DNA from: Mesorhizobium sp. ES1-1
GTDB lineage: Bacteria > Pseudomonadota > Alphaproteobacteria > Rhizobiales > Rhizobiaceae
Length of the DNA: 64,000 nucleotides
Direction of reading: 5' to 3'
NCBI RefSeq assembly: GCF_020164785.1
Contig: NZ_JAIUGX010000007.1
Coordinates: 186,001-250,000, forward strand
The notes beneath the pieces were generated by a model. It saw only the letters and a list, made by a program, of their open reading frames with translations, was not told the origin of the DNA and did not search any database. Within the stretch, counting starts at the first letter, position 1; every line of letters begins with the position of its first letter. Positions 1 through 8,511 of the stretch are shown one piece after another. A program made the translations under genes and the position numbers.

Positions 1-243
1 CTGGGGAACCACGATCAGAAGCGTTTCCTCGAAGCGCGGATCATAGCCGGAAAGGTAGGCGACGTTGGCGGCATGTTCGCGGTCGCCGTAGACGACCACG
101 CCATCTAGGCCGGCCGCCGCGGCGAGCGCCATCAGCGCCTCGATGCGGGTCTCATGGAGGCTTCGCGCAATCAGCGGCATCACCGTCGGCTCGCCGAACT
201 CGGGCAGCGACATGGATTTAAGGCCAACCGATGCTACAGGCAT
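1..243 (-). CDS. M24/creatinase-type peptidase-like protein, N-terminal part only
   Basis: The reverse strand is open from an ATG at 243 to the window edge and gives 81 residues, so the gene is cut off at its 3' end. Residues 46-80 include VVVYGDREHAANVAYLSGYD and an ETLLIVVP stretch, which resemble the N-terminal creatinase-like domain of Xaa-Pro aminopeptidase (M24) relatives. The catalytic domain is outside the window, so activity cannot be judged. A second in-frame ATG at 213 (MSLPEFGEP) is an equally possible start. The gene is divergent from ilvA across about 190 bases. Family assignment is tentative. Confidence 0.6.
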   Translation of the reverse strand, partial: MPVASVGLKSMSLPEFGEPTVMPLIARSLHETRIEALMALAAAAGLDGVVVYGDREHAANVAYLSGYDPRFEETLLIVVPQ

Positions 244-430
244 GAACAAACGCTCCCAAGTGCTTGCTAGGATTCTCTGAAAGCCCGTTATGGAGGGCAG
301 GAATCGCGCGACAATGGCGTCGCGTGCATGGATATGCAATAGGCAGGGCCCGAGCTGCATGACGGCTGGGTGCGGAATGCGCGTTCGATCAATGGCTGAT
401 TGCGCGAAGGTGCGGCAAGGTGGGTCTTCA

Positions 431-1687
431 ATGAGCAGTTTCTCTTCGCGCGTTGCCGTCGCTGCCGACGCGATCCGCCAGATTTTTCCCGAGACGCCGT
501 TACAGGAGAACGACTATCTGTCGAAGAAGACTGGTGCGCGGGTGCTGGTCAAGCGTGAGGACCTGTCGCCGGTGCGGTCCTACAAGATCCGTGGCGCGTT
601 TAATTTCTTCCGCAAGACGCTTGCCGCCGGGAACCAGGCCGAATTGTTCATCTGCGCTTCGGCCGGCAACCATGCGCAAGGGTTCGCTTTCGTCTGCCGT
701 CATTTTGGCAAGCAGGGCGTGGTGTTCATGCCGGTGACGACACCGCAGCAGAAGATCGACAAGACCAGGCTGTTTGGCGGCGATTTCGTCGAGATCAGGC
801 TGGTCGGAGACTTTTTCGACGATTGCTATCGCGCCGCCTTGGACTTCACCGAAAGTTCGGGTGCCCACATGGTGCCGCCCTTCGACCACAAGGACATCAT
901 AGAGGGCCAGGCCACGGTCGCCTTTGAGATCTCAGCGCAGATGCCGGGCGCGCGCATGCCCGACATCATTATGCTGCCGGTCGGCGGCGGCGGATTGGCG
1001 GCCGGAGTCACGCATTACTTCCACGATCAGGGTCGTGAAGCCCGGTTCGTATTCTGCGAACCGGCCGGGGCGCCAAGCCTCCGCGAGAGCCTGTCGGCGG
1101 GAAAGCGCATGAAGCTCGCCAAGGTCGACAATTTTGTCGACGGCGCGGCGGTTGCCGAGATCGGCCGCGAGCCGCTGCGCCATCTCAAGGATTTCCCGGC
1201 CGACTCTGTGCGGCTGATCCCCGAAAACCGGCTCTGCGCGACCATGATCGAGATGCTCAATGTCGAAGGCGTCGTTCTGGAGCCGGCAGGCGCGCTGGCT
1301 ATCGATGCGCTGAAGGATTTTTCAAGGAAGGAGATAAAAGGCAAGACGATCGTCGCGGTCGTTTCCGGCGGCAATTTCGATTTCGAGCGGCTTCCCGACG
1401 TCAAGGAACGGGCGCTGCGCTTCGAGGGACTGAAGAAATACTTCATCATCCGCTTCCCGCAGCGGCCAGGGGCACTGCGTGACTTCCTGGAAATGCTCGG
1501 ACCCGACGACGACATTGCTCGCTTTGAATATCTAAAGAAATCGGCGCGCAATTTCGGCTCGGTGCTCATCGGCATCGAAACCAAGGATTACCGCAATTTC
1601 GAGCTGCTCAAGGCGAAATTTGGGGCCGAAGGCGTCCAGTATCAGGACATCACCGACAATGAGACATTGGCCGGCTTCATCATATGA
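431..1687 (+). CDS. ilvA: Threonine ammonia-lyase (threonine dehydratase, biosynthetic)
   Basis: This is a PLP enzyme that deaminates threonine to 2-oxobutanoate, the first step of isoleucine synthesis in the cytoplasm. The start at 431 (MSSFSSRVAV) gives 418 residues. The reading frame is open further upstream to 290, but the extra residues look non-coding. Lys52 in SYKIRGAF should form the Schiff base. SAGNHAQG (78-85) and GGGGLAAG (185-192) are the substrate and phosphate-binding loops. Residues from about 335 form one C-terminal ACT-like regulatory domain (RFPQRPGALRDFL), the short-form arrangement with a single regulatory domain, so isoleucine feedback is likely. The stop overlaps the next start as ATGA. 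Confidence 0.93.
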   Translation: MSSFSSRVAVAADAIRQIFPETPLQENDYLSKKTGARVLVKREDLSPVRSYKIRGAFNFFRKTLAAGNQAELFICASAGNHAQGFAFVCRHFGKQGVVFMPVTTPQQKIDKTRLFGGDFVEIRLVGDFFDDCYRAALDFTESSGAHMVPPFDHKDIIEGQATVAFEISAQMPGARMPDIIMLPVGGGGLAAGVTHYFHDQGREARFVFCEPAGAPSLRESLSAGKRMKLAKVDNFVDGAAVAEIGREPLRHLKDFPADSVRLIPENRLCATMIEMLNVEGVVLEPAGALAIDALKDFSRKEIKGKTIVAVVSGGNFDFERLPDVKERALRFEGLKKYFIIRFPQRPGALRDFLEMLGPDDDIARFEYLKKSARNFGSVLIGIETKDYRNFELLKAKFGAEGVQYQDITDNETLAGFII

Positions 1688-2246
1688 ATAATCCGGGCAA
1701 GGTTTTCGTCGCCCTGTTTTCAGGCATCAATGTCGGCGGCAACCGCATCGTCAAGATGGCGGAGTTGCGGTCGTTCTTCGAGGATCTCGGTCTTTCCGAT
1801 GTCGCCACCTATGTCCAGAGCGGCAACGTCGTCTTCAAGGGCAGGGAGAGCGACCGGGCCACACTGACGAAGCGGGTCGAGGCGGCGTTCGAGAAGAAAT
1901 GGGTTTTTCTTCGCGCATTTTGGTGCGTGATCTCGAATGGTTCGAGCGTCTGGTGGACGAAAACCCTTATCCGGACGTCGCTGCGGACCCCACCAAACTG
2001 CATGTCTACGCCCTGCAGCGCGAGCCGACCGCCGAGGAGGAGGCGCGGCTGGCGAAAAAGTGCACCGGCCCCGAACGTTTCAAGGTTAAAGGCGATGTGC
2101 TCTACCTGCATGCGCCGGACGGGCTTGGCAAATCGGTTTTTGCCGGGCTAATCCCGCGTACGCTCAAAGTGCCGGGCACCGCACGCAACTGGCGTTCGGT
2201 GCTGGCGCTGCTGGAGATGGCCGATGAGGCCGGTAGCGATGGTTAG
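1684..2246 (+). pseudogene. DUF1697 family protein, interrupted by a one-base frameshift
   Basis: The first frame begins MNNPGKVFVALFSGINVGG and carries VATYVQSGNVVF, both typical of DUF1697. The family then continues in another frame (SSRILVRDLEWFERLV, LHVYALQREP, VPGTARNWRSVLALLEMA). The switch is at the A run at 1897-1899. Restoring one A gives EKKMGFSSRIL and one continuous product of about 187 residues. The gene overlaps the ilvA stop as ATGA and was probably translated with it. Without repair the first frame runs on to 2151 with an unrelated tail. A sequencing error in the homopolymer would look the same. The function of DUF1697 proteins is not established. Confidence 0.8.
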
Positions 2247-2315
2247 ATCGGAACCAGTTGTATTTTGAATGGATCGAGTTGATCCAGCAAGGTTACTGAT
2301 AGGGGATATTATCCT

Positions 2316-3470
2316 TTGCCCTTTCTCGTACTTGCCTCCCTGTTTGTCAGCGCCTGGGTAGGCTTGGCGCTGCATGAGGCTTCTCACGCCGCGGCCGCGC
2401 GTTTGGCGAATTTGCAAGTAAGGGAAATTCGCGTCGGCAAAGGACCGACAGTGTTGCGCACCCATCTCGTTGAGGCAGATGTCTATCTTGGACTCATCCC
2501 TCTGGGTGGTTGGGTCAGGACATTTCCTTCATGGCGCTTTTCGAAATCTGCGACGCTGTCTTTTTACGCCGCAGGGCCGGCGATGGACATCGCTTGGCTC
2601 GCCGTTTTGATCACGACATTGGTCACCTATCGTGATTCAGAACTGGTTGGCACTGTCCTGGCGCCGGCGATCATAGTGCAGGGTATGATGCTGTTCGGGA
2701 ATCTTGTGCCGCACCATAGCACAGTCTTTGGCAAACGCCTGCCCAACGATATGATGGCATTGTTGAAGACCGCTTTTACAAAGGGCGATCCAAATGCTGC
2801 ATATCGCGAGAGTTATCTGAACGCGGTGCGGCGATACGCCGATGCTACGGAAGCGCCTTTTCGACCGTCAAGTCGTTCCGAACGAATCGCGGCCTATCTG
2901 TACGGACGGCATGCGTCATCGCCGCAAATGAGCGACCAGGAAATTGCCACGCTTGAGCATGAATTGGCTTTCACGACGTACCGAAGCGAGCAACTTCTCA
3001 TAATCGATGAGATCACAACCAATATTCTAGCCCGCAAGAGCCGGCACCATGATGCTTGCCTCGATCGCCTGACTGCACGGGCTGTCACACTTTCTCCTGA
3101 AATGCCGACGCTGAAGGGAACCCGTGGCGCCGCGCTTGCGAGATTGGGACGCTACGAGGAGGCGCTGACTATCCTTGACGGCGCCGACCACTCCAATGAC
3201 TTCAACCGCTGCCTCAATGCAGCCTTTCGGGCATTGGCCCATTTCCATCTGGGCAGAGGCGAGTTGGCAGCAGCGGAATTTGACATCGCAGCTGCCATCT
3301 TGCGAACCCAGGACTGGGCAAACTGGATTGGCAGCGAAATAGTAAGCGCCATCGGAACGGAGATCGGGTATCCGGCACAGACGATTGAGGGTCGCTCCGC
3401 AACCACGGAGTCGCTTAAGAAGCCTGCTTCCAGTCGACGGTCAGCTCTTCGCGGAAGGCAAAGCGCTTGA
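2316..3470 (+). CDS. M50-type (site-2-protease-like) membrane peptidase with TPR-like C-terminus
   Basis: The 384-residue product starts at TTG 2316 behind an AGGGG sequence. The first helix carries HEASH at 20-24 (zinc ligands His20 and His24, catalytic Glu21), and the motif around Asn129 to Asp145 (GNLVPHH, LPNDMM) fits the second M50 metal-ligand motif. Hydrophobic segments at about 3-20, 83-105 and 114-131 place the site in the membrane. The C-terminal half (about 255-330) looks like one or two TPR repeats. Base composition looks less GC-rich than the neighbours, which may mean transfer; this was not calculated. No cognate anti-sigma factor is adjacent. The 3' end overlaps the convergent DUF2218 gene by 56 bases. 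Confidence 0.7.
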   Translation: MPFLVLASLFVSAWVGLALHEASHAAAARLANLQVREIRVGKGPTVLRTHLVEADVYLGLIPLGGWVRTFPSWRFSKSATLSFYAAGPAMDIAWLAVLITTLVTYRDSELVGTVLAPAIIVQGMMLFGNLVPHHSTVFGKRLPNDMMALLKTAFTKGDPNAAYRESYLNAVRRYADATEAPFRPSSRSERIAAYLYGRHASSPQMSDQEIATLEHELAFTTYRSEQLLIIDEITTNILARKSRHHDACLDRLTARAVTLSPEMPTLKGTRGAALARLGRYEEALTILDGADHSNDFNRCLNAAFRALAHFHLGRGELAAAEFDIAAAILRTQDWANWIGSEIVSAIGTEIGYPAQTIEGRSATTESLKKPASSRRSALRGRQSA

Positions 3471-3711
3471 TGTGATCGGCGGCTACGCTTCCCAGGCGCT
3501 CGATCGATCCGGCCTCATCCGTCGACACGGTGATATGCTGCGCTGCCGCATCGGCATCCATGACGGTGCGGCCCAGCGACGTCAGGTCGATGGTGCGGTG
3601 GGTCGGGTTGAACTCGACGGGAAATTTATGCGCCCAATGCTTGCACAACTTCTGCAGATAGCGGCTGGCGCGCGCGGTGGCGGTGGCGACATCAGAATGG
3701 CTGGCCGGCAT
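3415..3711 (-). CDS. DUF2218 family protein
   Basis: The 98-residue protein (MPASHSDVATATARASRYLQ) matches the overall pattern of DUF2218: an N-terminal T/A-rich strand followed by LCKHWAHKFPVEF and a short C-terminal alpha/beta unit. Proteins of this family are small, cytoplasmic and of unknown function, often found near siderophore or metal genes in other genomes. It has no signal peptide or membrane segment. It converges on the M50 peptidase gene and overlaps its 3' end. The ATG at 3711 is the only sensible start. Confidence 0.75.
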   Translation of the reverse strand: MPASHSDVATATARASRYLQKLCKHWAHKFPVEFNPTHRTIDLTSLGRTVMDADAAAQHITVSTDEAGSIERLGSVAADHIKRFAFREELTVDWKQAS

Positions 3712-3867
3712 GAGTGAATTCCTTCCTCGTTCAGGCGCAATTCACTATGGAAAGCGATAGGCACAGTTCTCCGCAAACACCGCTTGACACTTTCTGGAAT
3801 TGTTTTTGGCGCTGGCTGACGGCAGGGCGCGGTGTGCGCCAACATAGGTGGCGCGACCCGCGATCGC

Positions 3868-3896
3868 AAAGGCGGCCGGCTTTTACCCCGGCCGCC
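3868..3896 (-). terminator. Probable intrinsic terminator of gloA
   Basis: A 9-bp GC-rich inverted repeat (GGCGGCCGG at 3871-3879 with CCGGCCGCC at 3888-3896) lies 24 bases beyond the gloA stop. Read on the minus strand it is followed by only three T residues, so it is a weak terminator. Confidence 0.5.
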
Positions 3897-3919
3897 TCGC
3901 TTCAAGATGACGGGATCGG

Positions 3920-4360
3920 CTACCAGCTCCCGCTGTTGGCCATCGAGGCCCACGGCTCGGCCTTTTCCTTGGCTGGGCCTTTCTGCAGAAGCTCGATCGA
4001 GATGCCGTCCGGCGACTTGACGAAGGCCATGTTGCCGTCGCGCGGAGGCCGGTTGATGGTGACACCCATGTCCAGGAGCCGCTGGCAGGTTTCGTAGATG
4101 TCGTCGACCTCATAGGCGAGATGGCCGAAATTGCGCCCGCCCTTGTAGTCCTCCGGATCCCAATTGTAGGTCAGCTCGACCAGCGGCGCCTTTTCGTTGA
4201 TGCCGCTCTGTTCGTCTTCCGGCGCGGCAAGGAAGATCAGGGTGTAGCGACCCTGCTCGCTTTCGAAGCGGCGAACCTCCTTGAGGCCAAGCTTGGCGCA
4301 GTAGAAATCGAGCGATGCGTCGATATCGGCGACGCGGACCATGGTGTGCAGATAGCGCAT
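3920..4360 (-). CDS. gloA: Lactoylglutathione lyase (glyoxalase I)
   Basis: The 146-residue protein starts at the ATG at 4360 (MRYLHTMVRVADIDASLDFY); the open frame further upstream is unrelated. It converts the methylglyoxal-glutathione hemithioacetal to S-lactoylglutathione. The four metal ligands of the family can be placed at His5, Glu62 (PLVELTYNW), His80 (NFGHLAYEV) and Glu123 (ISIELLQ). The two halves of the sequence are the paired beta-alpha-beta-beta-beta modules of the VOC fold. Length and motifs match the Ni/Co-dependent bacterial type. It is transcribed alone, divergent from the cold-shock gene across about 210 bases. Confidence 0.95.
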   Translation of the reverse strand: MRYLHTMVRVADIDASLDFYCAKLGLKEVRRFESEQGRYTLIFLAAPEDEQSGINEKAPLVELTYNWDPEDYKGGRNFGHLAYEVDDIYETCQRLLDMGVTINRPPRDGNMAFVKSPDGISIELLQKGPAKEKAEPWASMANSGSW

Positions 4361-4574
4361 ATGATTTCCTCGATGACTGGTTTGCGGCGCAACATACGGT
4401 TGGCCGGCACAAAGGGCAATCGTGCGGAGGCAGCAATGCCGACAAAGAACAAATCCGGTATACCGCCGTCGAACCGTAAAAAAAGGCACGGAAGGTCTTG
4501 CACAGACCGGAAGCCACAGTGTTAATCTGACGGTAAGAATCAGTTGCGGTGTTCTGGAAAGAGGGGGCATTCTA

Positions 4575-5171
4575 ATGGGGGAAAAGGCCTCTTTGACGGG
4601 CCGGGACGGACCCCTTGGCGAGGCCTTGCATCAAGACGCAGGCGGCCATGCCGCTGAATTGCTCGAAATAGCCGGCGCCATAAAGTGGTTCGATGTTGCC
4701 AAGGGCTATGGCTTCATCCTTCCCGATGACGGTGTTTCGGGCGATATTCTCCTCCATGTGACATGTCTGCGACGAGACGGCTTTCAGACCGCCCTGGAAG
4801 GTGCGCGCGTGGTTTGCCTCGTCAAGCAAGGCGATCGCGGATTGCAGGCTTTCCGGGTGCTGTCCATGGATGTCACCACCGCGGTCCACCCAGCGGAAAT
4901 GCAGGAGCAGCGCACGCATGTCGCGGTGACGCCGGAAAGCGGTCTCGAGCGCGCTCTGGTCAAATGGTTCAACCGCACCAAAGGGTTTGGGTTTCTGACA
5001 CGCGGCGAGGGCACCGAGGACATCTTCGTTCACATGGAGACCTTGCGCCATTACGGCATCACCGAGCTTCGTCCGGGGCAGGTCGTGCTCGTTCGCTTCG
5101 GCCGTGGCGACAAGGGCCTGATGGCGGCCGAAATTCATCCAGACGTCGGGACCCTGCCGGTCTCGCATTAG
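4575..5171 (+). CDS. Cold-shock protein with two cold-shock domains
   Basis: The 198-residue protein has two CSD/OB-fold RNA-binding domains. Domain 1 has KGYGFIL (43-49) and DILLHV (57-62); domain 2 has KGFGFL (136-141) and DIFVHM (149-154), the RNP1 and RNP2 motifs. A stretch of about 30 residues links them. The start at ATG 4575 follows a GAGGGGG ribosome-binding site; the frame is open upstream but has no family similarity. Tandem-CSD proteins of this length are common in Hyphomicrobiales and are inferred to act as RNA chaperones. It precedes the DUF192 gene by about 120 bases, with an intergenic repeat between. Confidence 0.9.
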   Translation: MGEKASLTGRDGPLGEALHQDAGGHAAELLEIAGAIKWFDVAKGYGFILPDDGVSGDILLHVTCLRRDGFQTALEGARVVCLVKQGDRGLQAFRVLSMDVTTAVHPAEMQEQRTHVAVTPESGLERALVKWFNRTKGFGFLTRGEGTEDIFVHMETLRHYGITELRPGQVVLVRFGRGDKGLMAAEIHPDVGTLPVSH

Positions 5172-5217
5172 CGCGGGCTCCATACCCGCATGCGGGGTGA
5201 TGCTCTTCCCTTCGTTT

Positions 5218-5265
5218 GACCATGATCTTGTCGGAAACCCGGTTTCCCTTTTAGGGTTCGTGGTC
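5218..5265. repeat. Degenerate rhizobial palindromic intergenic repeat (RIME-like)
   Basis: The segment has an outer arm GACCATGATC, an inner palindrome GGAAACCCGGTTTCC, a CTTTT stretch, and a closing arm GGTTCGTGGTC. This layout matches, with several substitutions, the short palindromic intergenic elements scattered through rhizobial genomes. Family membership is from memory of the pattern. The inner hairpin followed by CTTTT could also help terminate the cold-shock transcript. Confidence 0.55.
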
Positions 5266-5292
5266 TAGGACGCTGTCCGGTCGAGGATTTGC

Positions 5293-5856
5293 ATGGCACA
5301 CAGGAACTGGCTGACGGCGGGCGTTATGGTCGCTGCGATCGCCGTCATCGTCGCGGTAAGCGCCTTCTTCTACTTTCAGAAACCCAGCGTCGCCGATGGC
5401 CAGGCGATGATGCTTCCGGTCGACCCGGCTCCGCTTGTCGCGGTTACCAAGGGCGGCGAACATTCGTTCTCGATCGAGGTCGCGGACACCGAGGCGGAGC
5501 GCGAGGCCGGTCTGATGTTTCGCCAGGACATGGCCAGCGATCATGGCATGCTGTTCGTCTTCGAGGAGACACGCGAAGTCAATTTCTGGATGAAGAACAC
5601 GCCGATGCCGCTGGACCTCGTCTTTATCGGCCAGAACGGCAGGATCCGCGCCATTAAGCAGGGCGAACCTCTGTCTGAAGCAGTGATCTCGCCTGGCGAG
5701 CCGGTGCGCTTCGTGCTGGAGCTAAAAGCGGGGACGGCGGCGAGCGACGGCATCGCCGCCGGCGACTTGCTGCGCCACCCGGCCATAGGGGGCGCCGCGG
5801 GCGCCGGTGTGCCGCCCGCGGACAAGGGCGATTCGCCCAATGTCGATTCCGACTGA
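5293..5856 (+). CDS. DUF192 family secreted/membrane-anchored protein
   Basis: The 187-residue protein begins with a basic start and one hydrophobic helix (about residues 8-28), so it is exported or anchored facing the periplasm. The DUF192 core follows: TEAEREAGLMFRQDM, GMLFVFEE, and FWMKNTPMPLDLVFI. The extra 25 residues at the C-terminus are rich in Gly, Ala and Pro. The role of the family is unknown. The next gene starts just after or across its stop, so the two are probably cotranscribed. Confidence 0.85.
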   Translation: MAHRNWLTAGVMVAAIAVIVAVSAFFYFQKPSVADGQAMMLPVDPAPLVAVTKGGEHSFSIEVADTEAEREAGLMFRQDMASDHGMLFVFEETREVNFWMKNTPMPLDLVFIGQNGRIRAIKQGEPLSEAVISPGEPVRFVLELKAGTAASDGIAAGDLLRHPAIGGAAGAGVPPADKGDSPNVDSD

Positions 5857-5869
5857 GCGCGCGGACTTA

Positions 5870-6643
5870 ATGGCGATGCAGTTTTTTTCGCATGACGGCT
5901 TCGATCTCGCGTTCCTCGACCGCCAGCCGGCGTCGGGAGAGGGCGACCCGGTGCTGATGATCCATGGTTTTGCTTCGAGCCATTATGTCAATTGGGTATC
6001 GCCGGGTTGGTTCAAGACGTTGAACGAGGCGGGCTACCGTGCCATCGCCCTGGACAATCGCGGCCATGGCTCATCGTCGAAGAGTTATGAAGAGGCCGAC
6101 TATACGCCGGCGAAAATGGCGTCCGATGCCGCCGCCTTGCTCGATCACCTGGGCATCGAGCGCGCCCATGTGATGGGCTATTCGATGGGCGCTCGCATTG
6201 CGGCGTTCCTGGCACTGTCCGACCCGCACAAGGTGGCGACGCTGGTCTTGGGCGGCCTCGGCATAGGAATGGTCGATGGCGTCGGCGATTGGGATCCGAT
6301 CGCCGCGGCATTGTTGGCCGAGGACCCGGCCGCGACCGCCCATCCGCGCGGCCGCGCCTTTCGTGCCTTCGCCGATCAGACCCGCAGCGATCGGCGCGCG
6401 CTGGCCGCCTGCATTGTCGCCTCGCGCGAACTGTTGAGCGCCGACGATATCGCCCGTATCGCGCAGCCAACGCTGATAGCTGTTGGAACCCGCGATGATA
6501 TCGGCGGCTCGCCCGATGAGCTGGCGGCGCTCATGCCCAATGCCCGTGCCTTTCACATCGAAGGCCGCGACCATATGCTGGCGGTTGGGGACAAGACGTT
6601 CAAGCAAAACGCGCTAGAGTTTTACGCGCAACATCCGCTCTGA
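5870..6643 (+). CDS. Alpha/beta hydrolase
   Basis: The 257-residue protein has a full alpha/beta hydrolase triad: nucleophile Ser105 in GYSMGA, an acid at Asp209 or Asp210 (VGTRDD), and His235 (GRDHM). HGF at 32-34 supplies the oxyanion-hole region. No lid insertion or signal peptide is seen, so it should be a cytoplasmic esterase-like enzyme; the substrate is not evident. ATG 5870 is chosen, but an in-frame ATG at 5840 (MSIPTERAD) that overlaps the DUF192 stop region is also possible. It is probably in an operon with the DUF192 gene. Confidence 0.85.
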   Translation: MAMQFFSHDGFDLAFLDRQPASGEGDPVLMIHGFASSHYVNWVSPGWFKTLNEAGYRAIALDNRGHGSSSKSYEEADYTPAKMASDAAALLDHLGIERAHVMGYSMGARIAAFLALSDPHKVATLVLGGLGIGMVDGVGDWDPIAAALLAEDPAATAHPRGRAFRAFADQTRSDRRALAACIVASRELLSADDIARIAQPTLIAVGTRDDIGGSPDELAALMPNARAFHIEGRDHMLAVGDKTFKQNALEFYAQHPL

Positions 6644-6757
6644 GAGATAGCCCGGCACAGACGTGCACGGTGGGCAAGGGGAAGGGCAGCTATGCCGGGC
6701 GCCGTCGCCCGCAAGACATTCGGCAAACGATCAGTCGTATTGGCCGTTGTGGCGCCT

Positions 6758-7363
6758 TTACCTGATCGCATCCAGTCGCTCCAGCGACCGTAGCAGGTTC
6801 AGCCGGGCCGGAGGGCCGAAGCGCTGTCGAAATTCCTCCGTGTGGAAGATATGCGGCCGACCGAGGAAATTCCTCAGCACAGCGCCACGGCCGGCCCGCC
6901 ACATCGGTTCTTCCACCCAGCCATATTCCCGGCGCACCGCCTGCTCGTAAGCGTCGAAGGCATTCGGCGCGGCGCCCAGGATGGACAGATCCATGTCGAG
7001 GAAGAAAGCGGCATCGCGTGTAGCGGCCGCATCTTCAAAATGAGGCAGGTCGTGCGTGACGGTCGCGGCGATCATGGCCATGACGCGGTCAAGACGAGCG
7101 GCATCGGCGCGCCCGGAGAGCTCTCTCCGGGCAAGGTCAGCACTTTGCGTCTCGTTGTCCTTGGCCTTGCTGTCATAGATCGCATCATGGAACCAGATCG
7201 CCGCCTCGACAGCCTCCGGATCGCTCAGGAGCTCCCGATAGTCGGCGGCGAGCGCCAGCATGGCCTCTACATGGGCAAGGTTGTGATAGTGCCGGCCTTC
7301 GGCCCGGTAGAGTGACGAAACTGCGCCTTTCAGCGCGTCATCCATCAAGGGTTCGTTTTCCAT
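6758..7363 (-). CDS. HD-domain metal-dependent phosphohydrolase
   Basis: The 201-residue protein has the HD signature WFHDAIYD (His59-Asp60) with upstream His27 and His31 in YHNLAH and a later conserved acidic helix (FFLDMDLSILG). This pattern matches the predicted metal-dependent HD superfamily phosphohydrolases of about 200 residues. Substrates of the group are not known. It faces cysE across a region of about 150 bases that should contain both promoters. Confidence 0.85.
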   Translation of the reverse strand: MENEPLMDDALKGAVSSLYRAEGRHYHNLAHVEAMLALAADYRELLSDPEAVEAAIWFHDAIYDSKAKDNETQSADLARRELSGRADAARLDRVMAMIAATVTHDLPHFEDAAATRDAAFFLDMDLSILGAAPNAFDAYEQAVRREYGWVEEPMWRAGRGAVLRNFLGRPHIFHTEEFRQRFGPPARLNLLRSLERLDAIR

Positions 7364-7510
7364 GGCTGCTTGAATTCCCGCGAACCAAATCCATTTGACA
7401 CAGCACTAAGGAAAATTGAGTTCAATCGTGCCATGATCTGCCTTATATGTGCGGCGGGACAAGAGGCAAGCACGGTAGGCATGCCTGGCAGCACGCAGGA
7501 CGAGACGGCG

Positions 7511-8359
7511 ATGAACAGCATCAGCATTTCCCGGCACAGCGCTTTGCAGCCTGTCGATCCGATCTGGCGTTCGATCCGCGATGAAGCCATGGAGGCGGTC
7601 AACCGGGATCCGTTGCTGGCGGCGTTCCTCTATTCGACGATCCTCAACCAGGACAGTCTCGAAGAGGCGGTCATCCACCGGATCGCCGAGCGGCTTGCCC
7701 ATCAGGACATCGGTTCCGACCTGATACGCCAGACTTTCAAGTCGATGCTGGCCGACGACAAGGATTGGCCGACGACGGTGCGCGTTGACATCCAGGCCTA
7801 TTATGATCGCGATCCTGCCTGCGACCGGTTCATCATGCCGGTGCTCTATTTCAAGGGTTTTCACGCCATCCAGACCCATCGCCTGGCGCACTGGCTATGG
7901 AACCAGGGCCGCAAGGATTTCGCCCTCTATCTGCAGAGCCGCTCGTCCTCGGTCTTCCAGACCGATATCAATCCGGCTGCCCGAATAGGCAAAGGCATCT
8001 TCATCGATCATGCCACCGGTCTCGTCGTCGGCGAGACCGCGGTGATCGAGGACGATGTGTCGATCCTGCACGGCGTGACGCTGGGCGGCACCGGCAAGGC
8101 CGGCGGCGACCGTCACCCCAAGATCCGCTACGGCGTGTTGATCGGCGCCGGCGCCAAGATCCTCGGCAACATCGAAATCGGCCATTGCTCGAAAATCGCG
8201 GCGGGTTCCGTAGTGCTGTCGCCGGTACCGCACAACAAGACGGTCGCGGGCGTGCCCGCCCGCGTCGTCGGCGAGACCGGCTGTGACCAGCCCTCGCGTC
8301 AGATGGACCAGCTTCTGCCATCGAAGAAGATGGATCAGGTGGTCAGTTTCGACATCTGA
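7511..8359 (+). CDS. cysE: Serine O-acetyltransferase
   Basis: CysE acetylates serine with acetyl-CoA, the first committed step of cysteine synthesis. The start at ATG 7511 (MNSISISRHS) gives 282 residues. The N-terminal helical domain (about 15-140) is followed by a left-handed beta helix. His167 (IDHATG) is the catalytic residue, and ILHGVTLGGTGK holds His187. The protein ends in Phe-Asp-Ile, and a C-terminal Ile is what CysK needs to dock in the cysteine synthase complex. The frame is open upstream to 7370 and includes an in-frame ATG at 7433, so a longer form cannot be excluded. Confidence 0.93.
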   Translation: MNSISISRHSALQPVDPIWRSIRDEAMEAVNRDPLLAAFLYSTILNQDSLEEAVIHRIAERLAHQDIGSDLIRQTFKSMLADDKDWPTTVRVDIQAYYDRDPACDRFIMPVLYFKGFHAIQTHRLAHWLWNQGRKDFALYLQSRSSSVFQTDINPAARIGKGIFIDHATGLVVGETAVIEDDVSILHGVTLGGTGKAGGDRHPKIRYGVLIGAGAKILGNIEIGHCSKIAAGSVVLSPVPHNKTVAGVPARVVGETGCDQPSRQMDQLLPSKKMDQVVSFDI

Positions 8360-8511
8360 TTTTCCACGCCCGGCGCGTTGCCTAGGGTGGTTGCGACGCG
8401 CCCGGCGGCGACGTCGTTGCGGTGCAATAGCGCCGGCTTGCCTTTACATCGCCATCGTCGACGTGCCAGAAGCGCCGTTCAAACCAGCAAGCCGATGATC
8501 GGAGAAGACTG

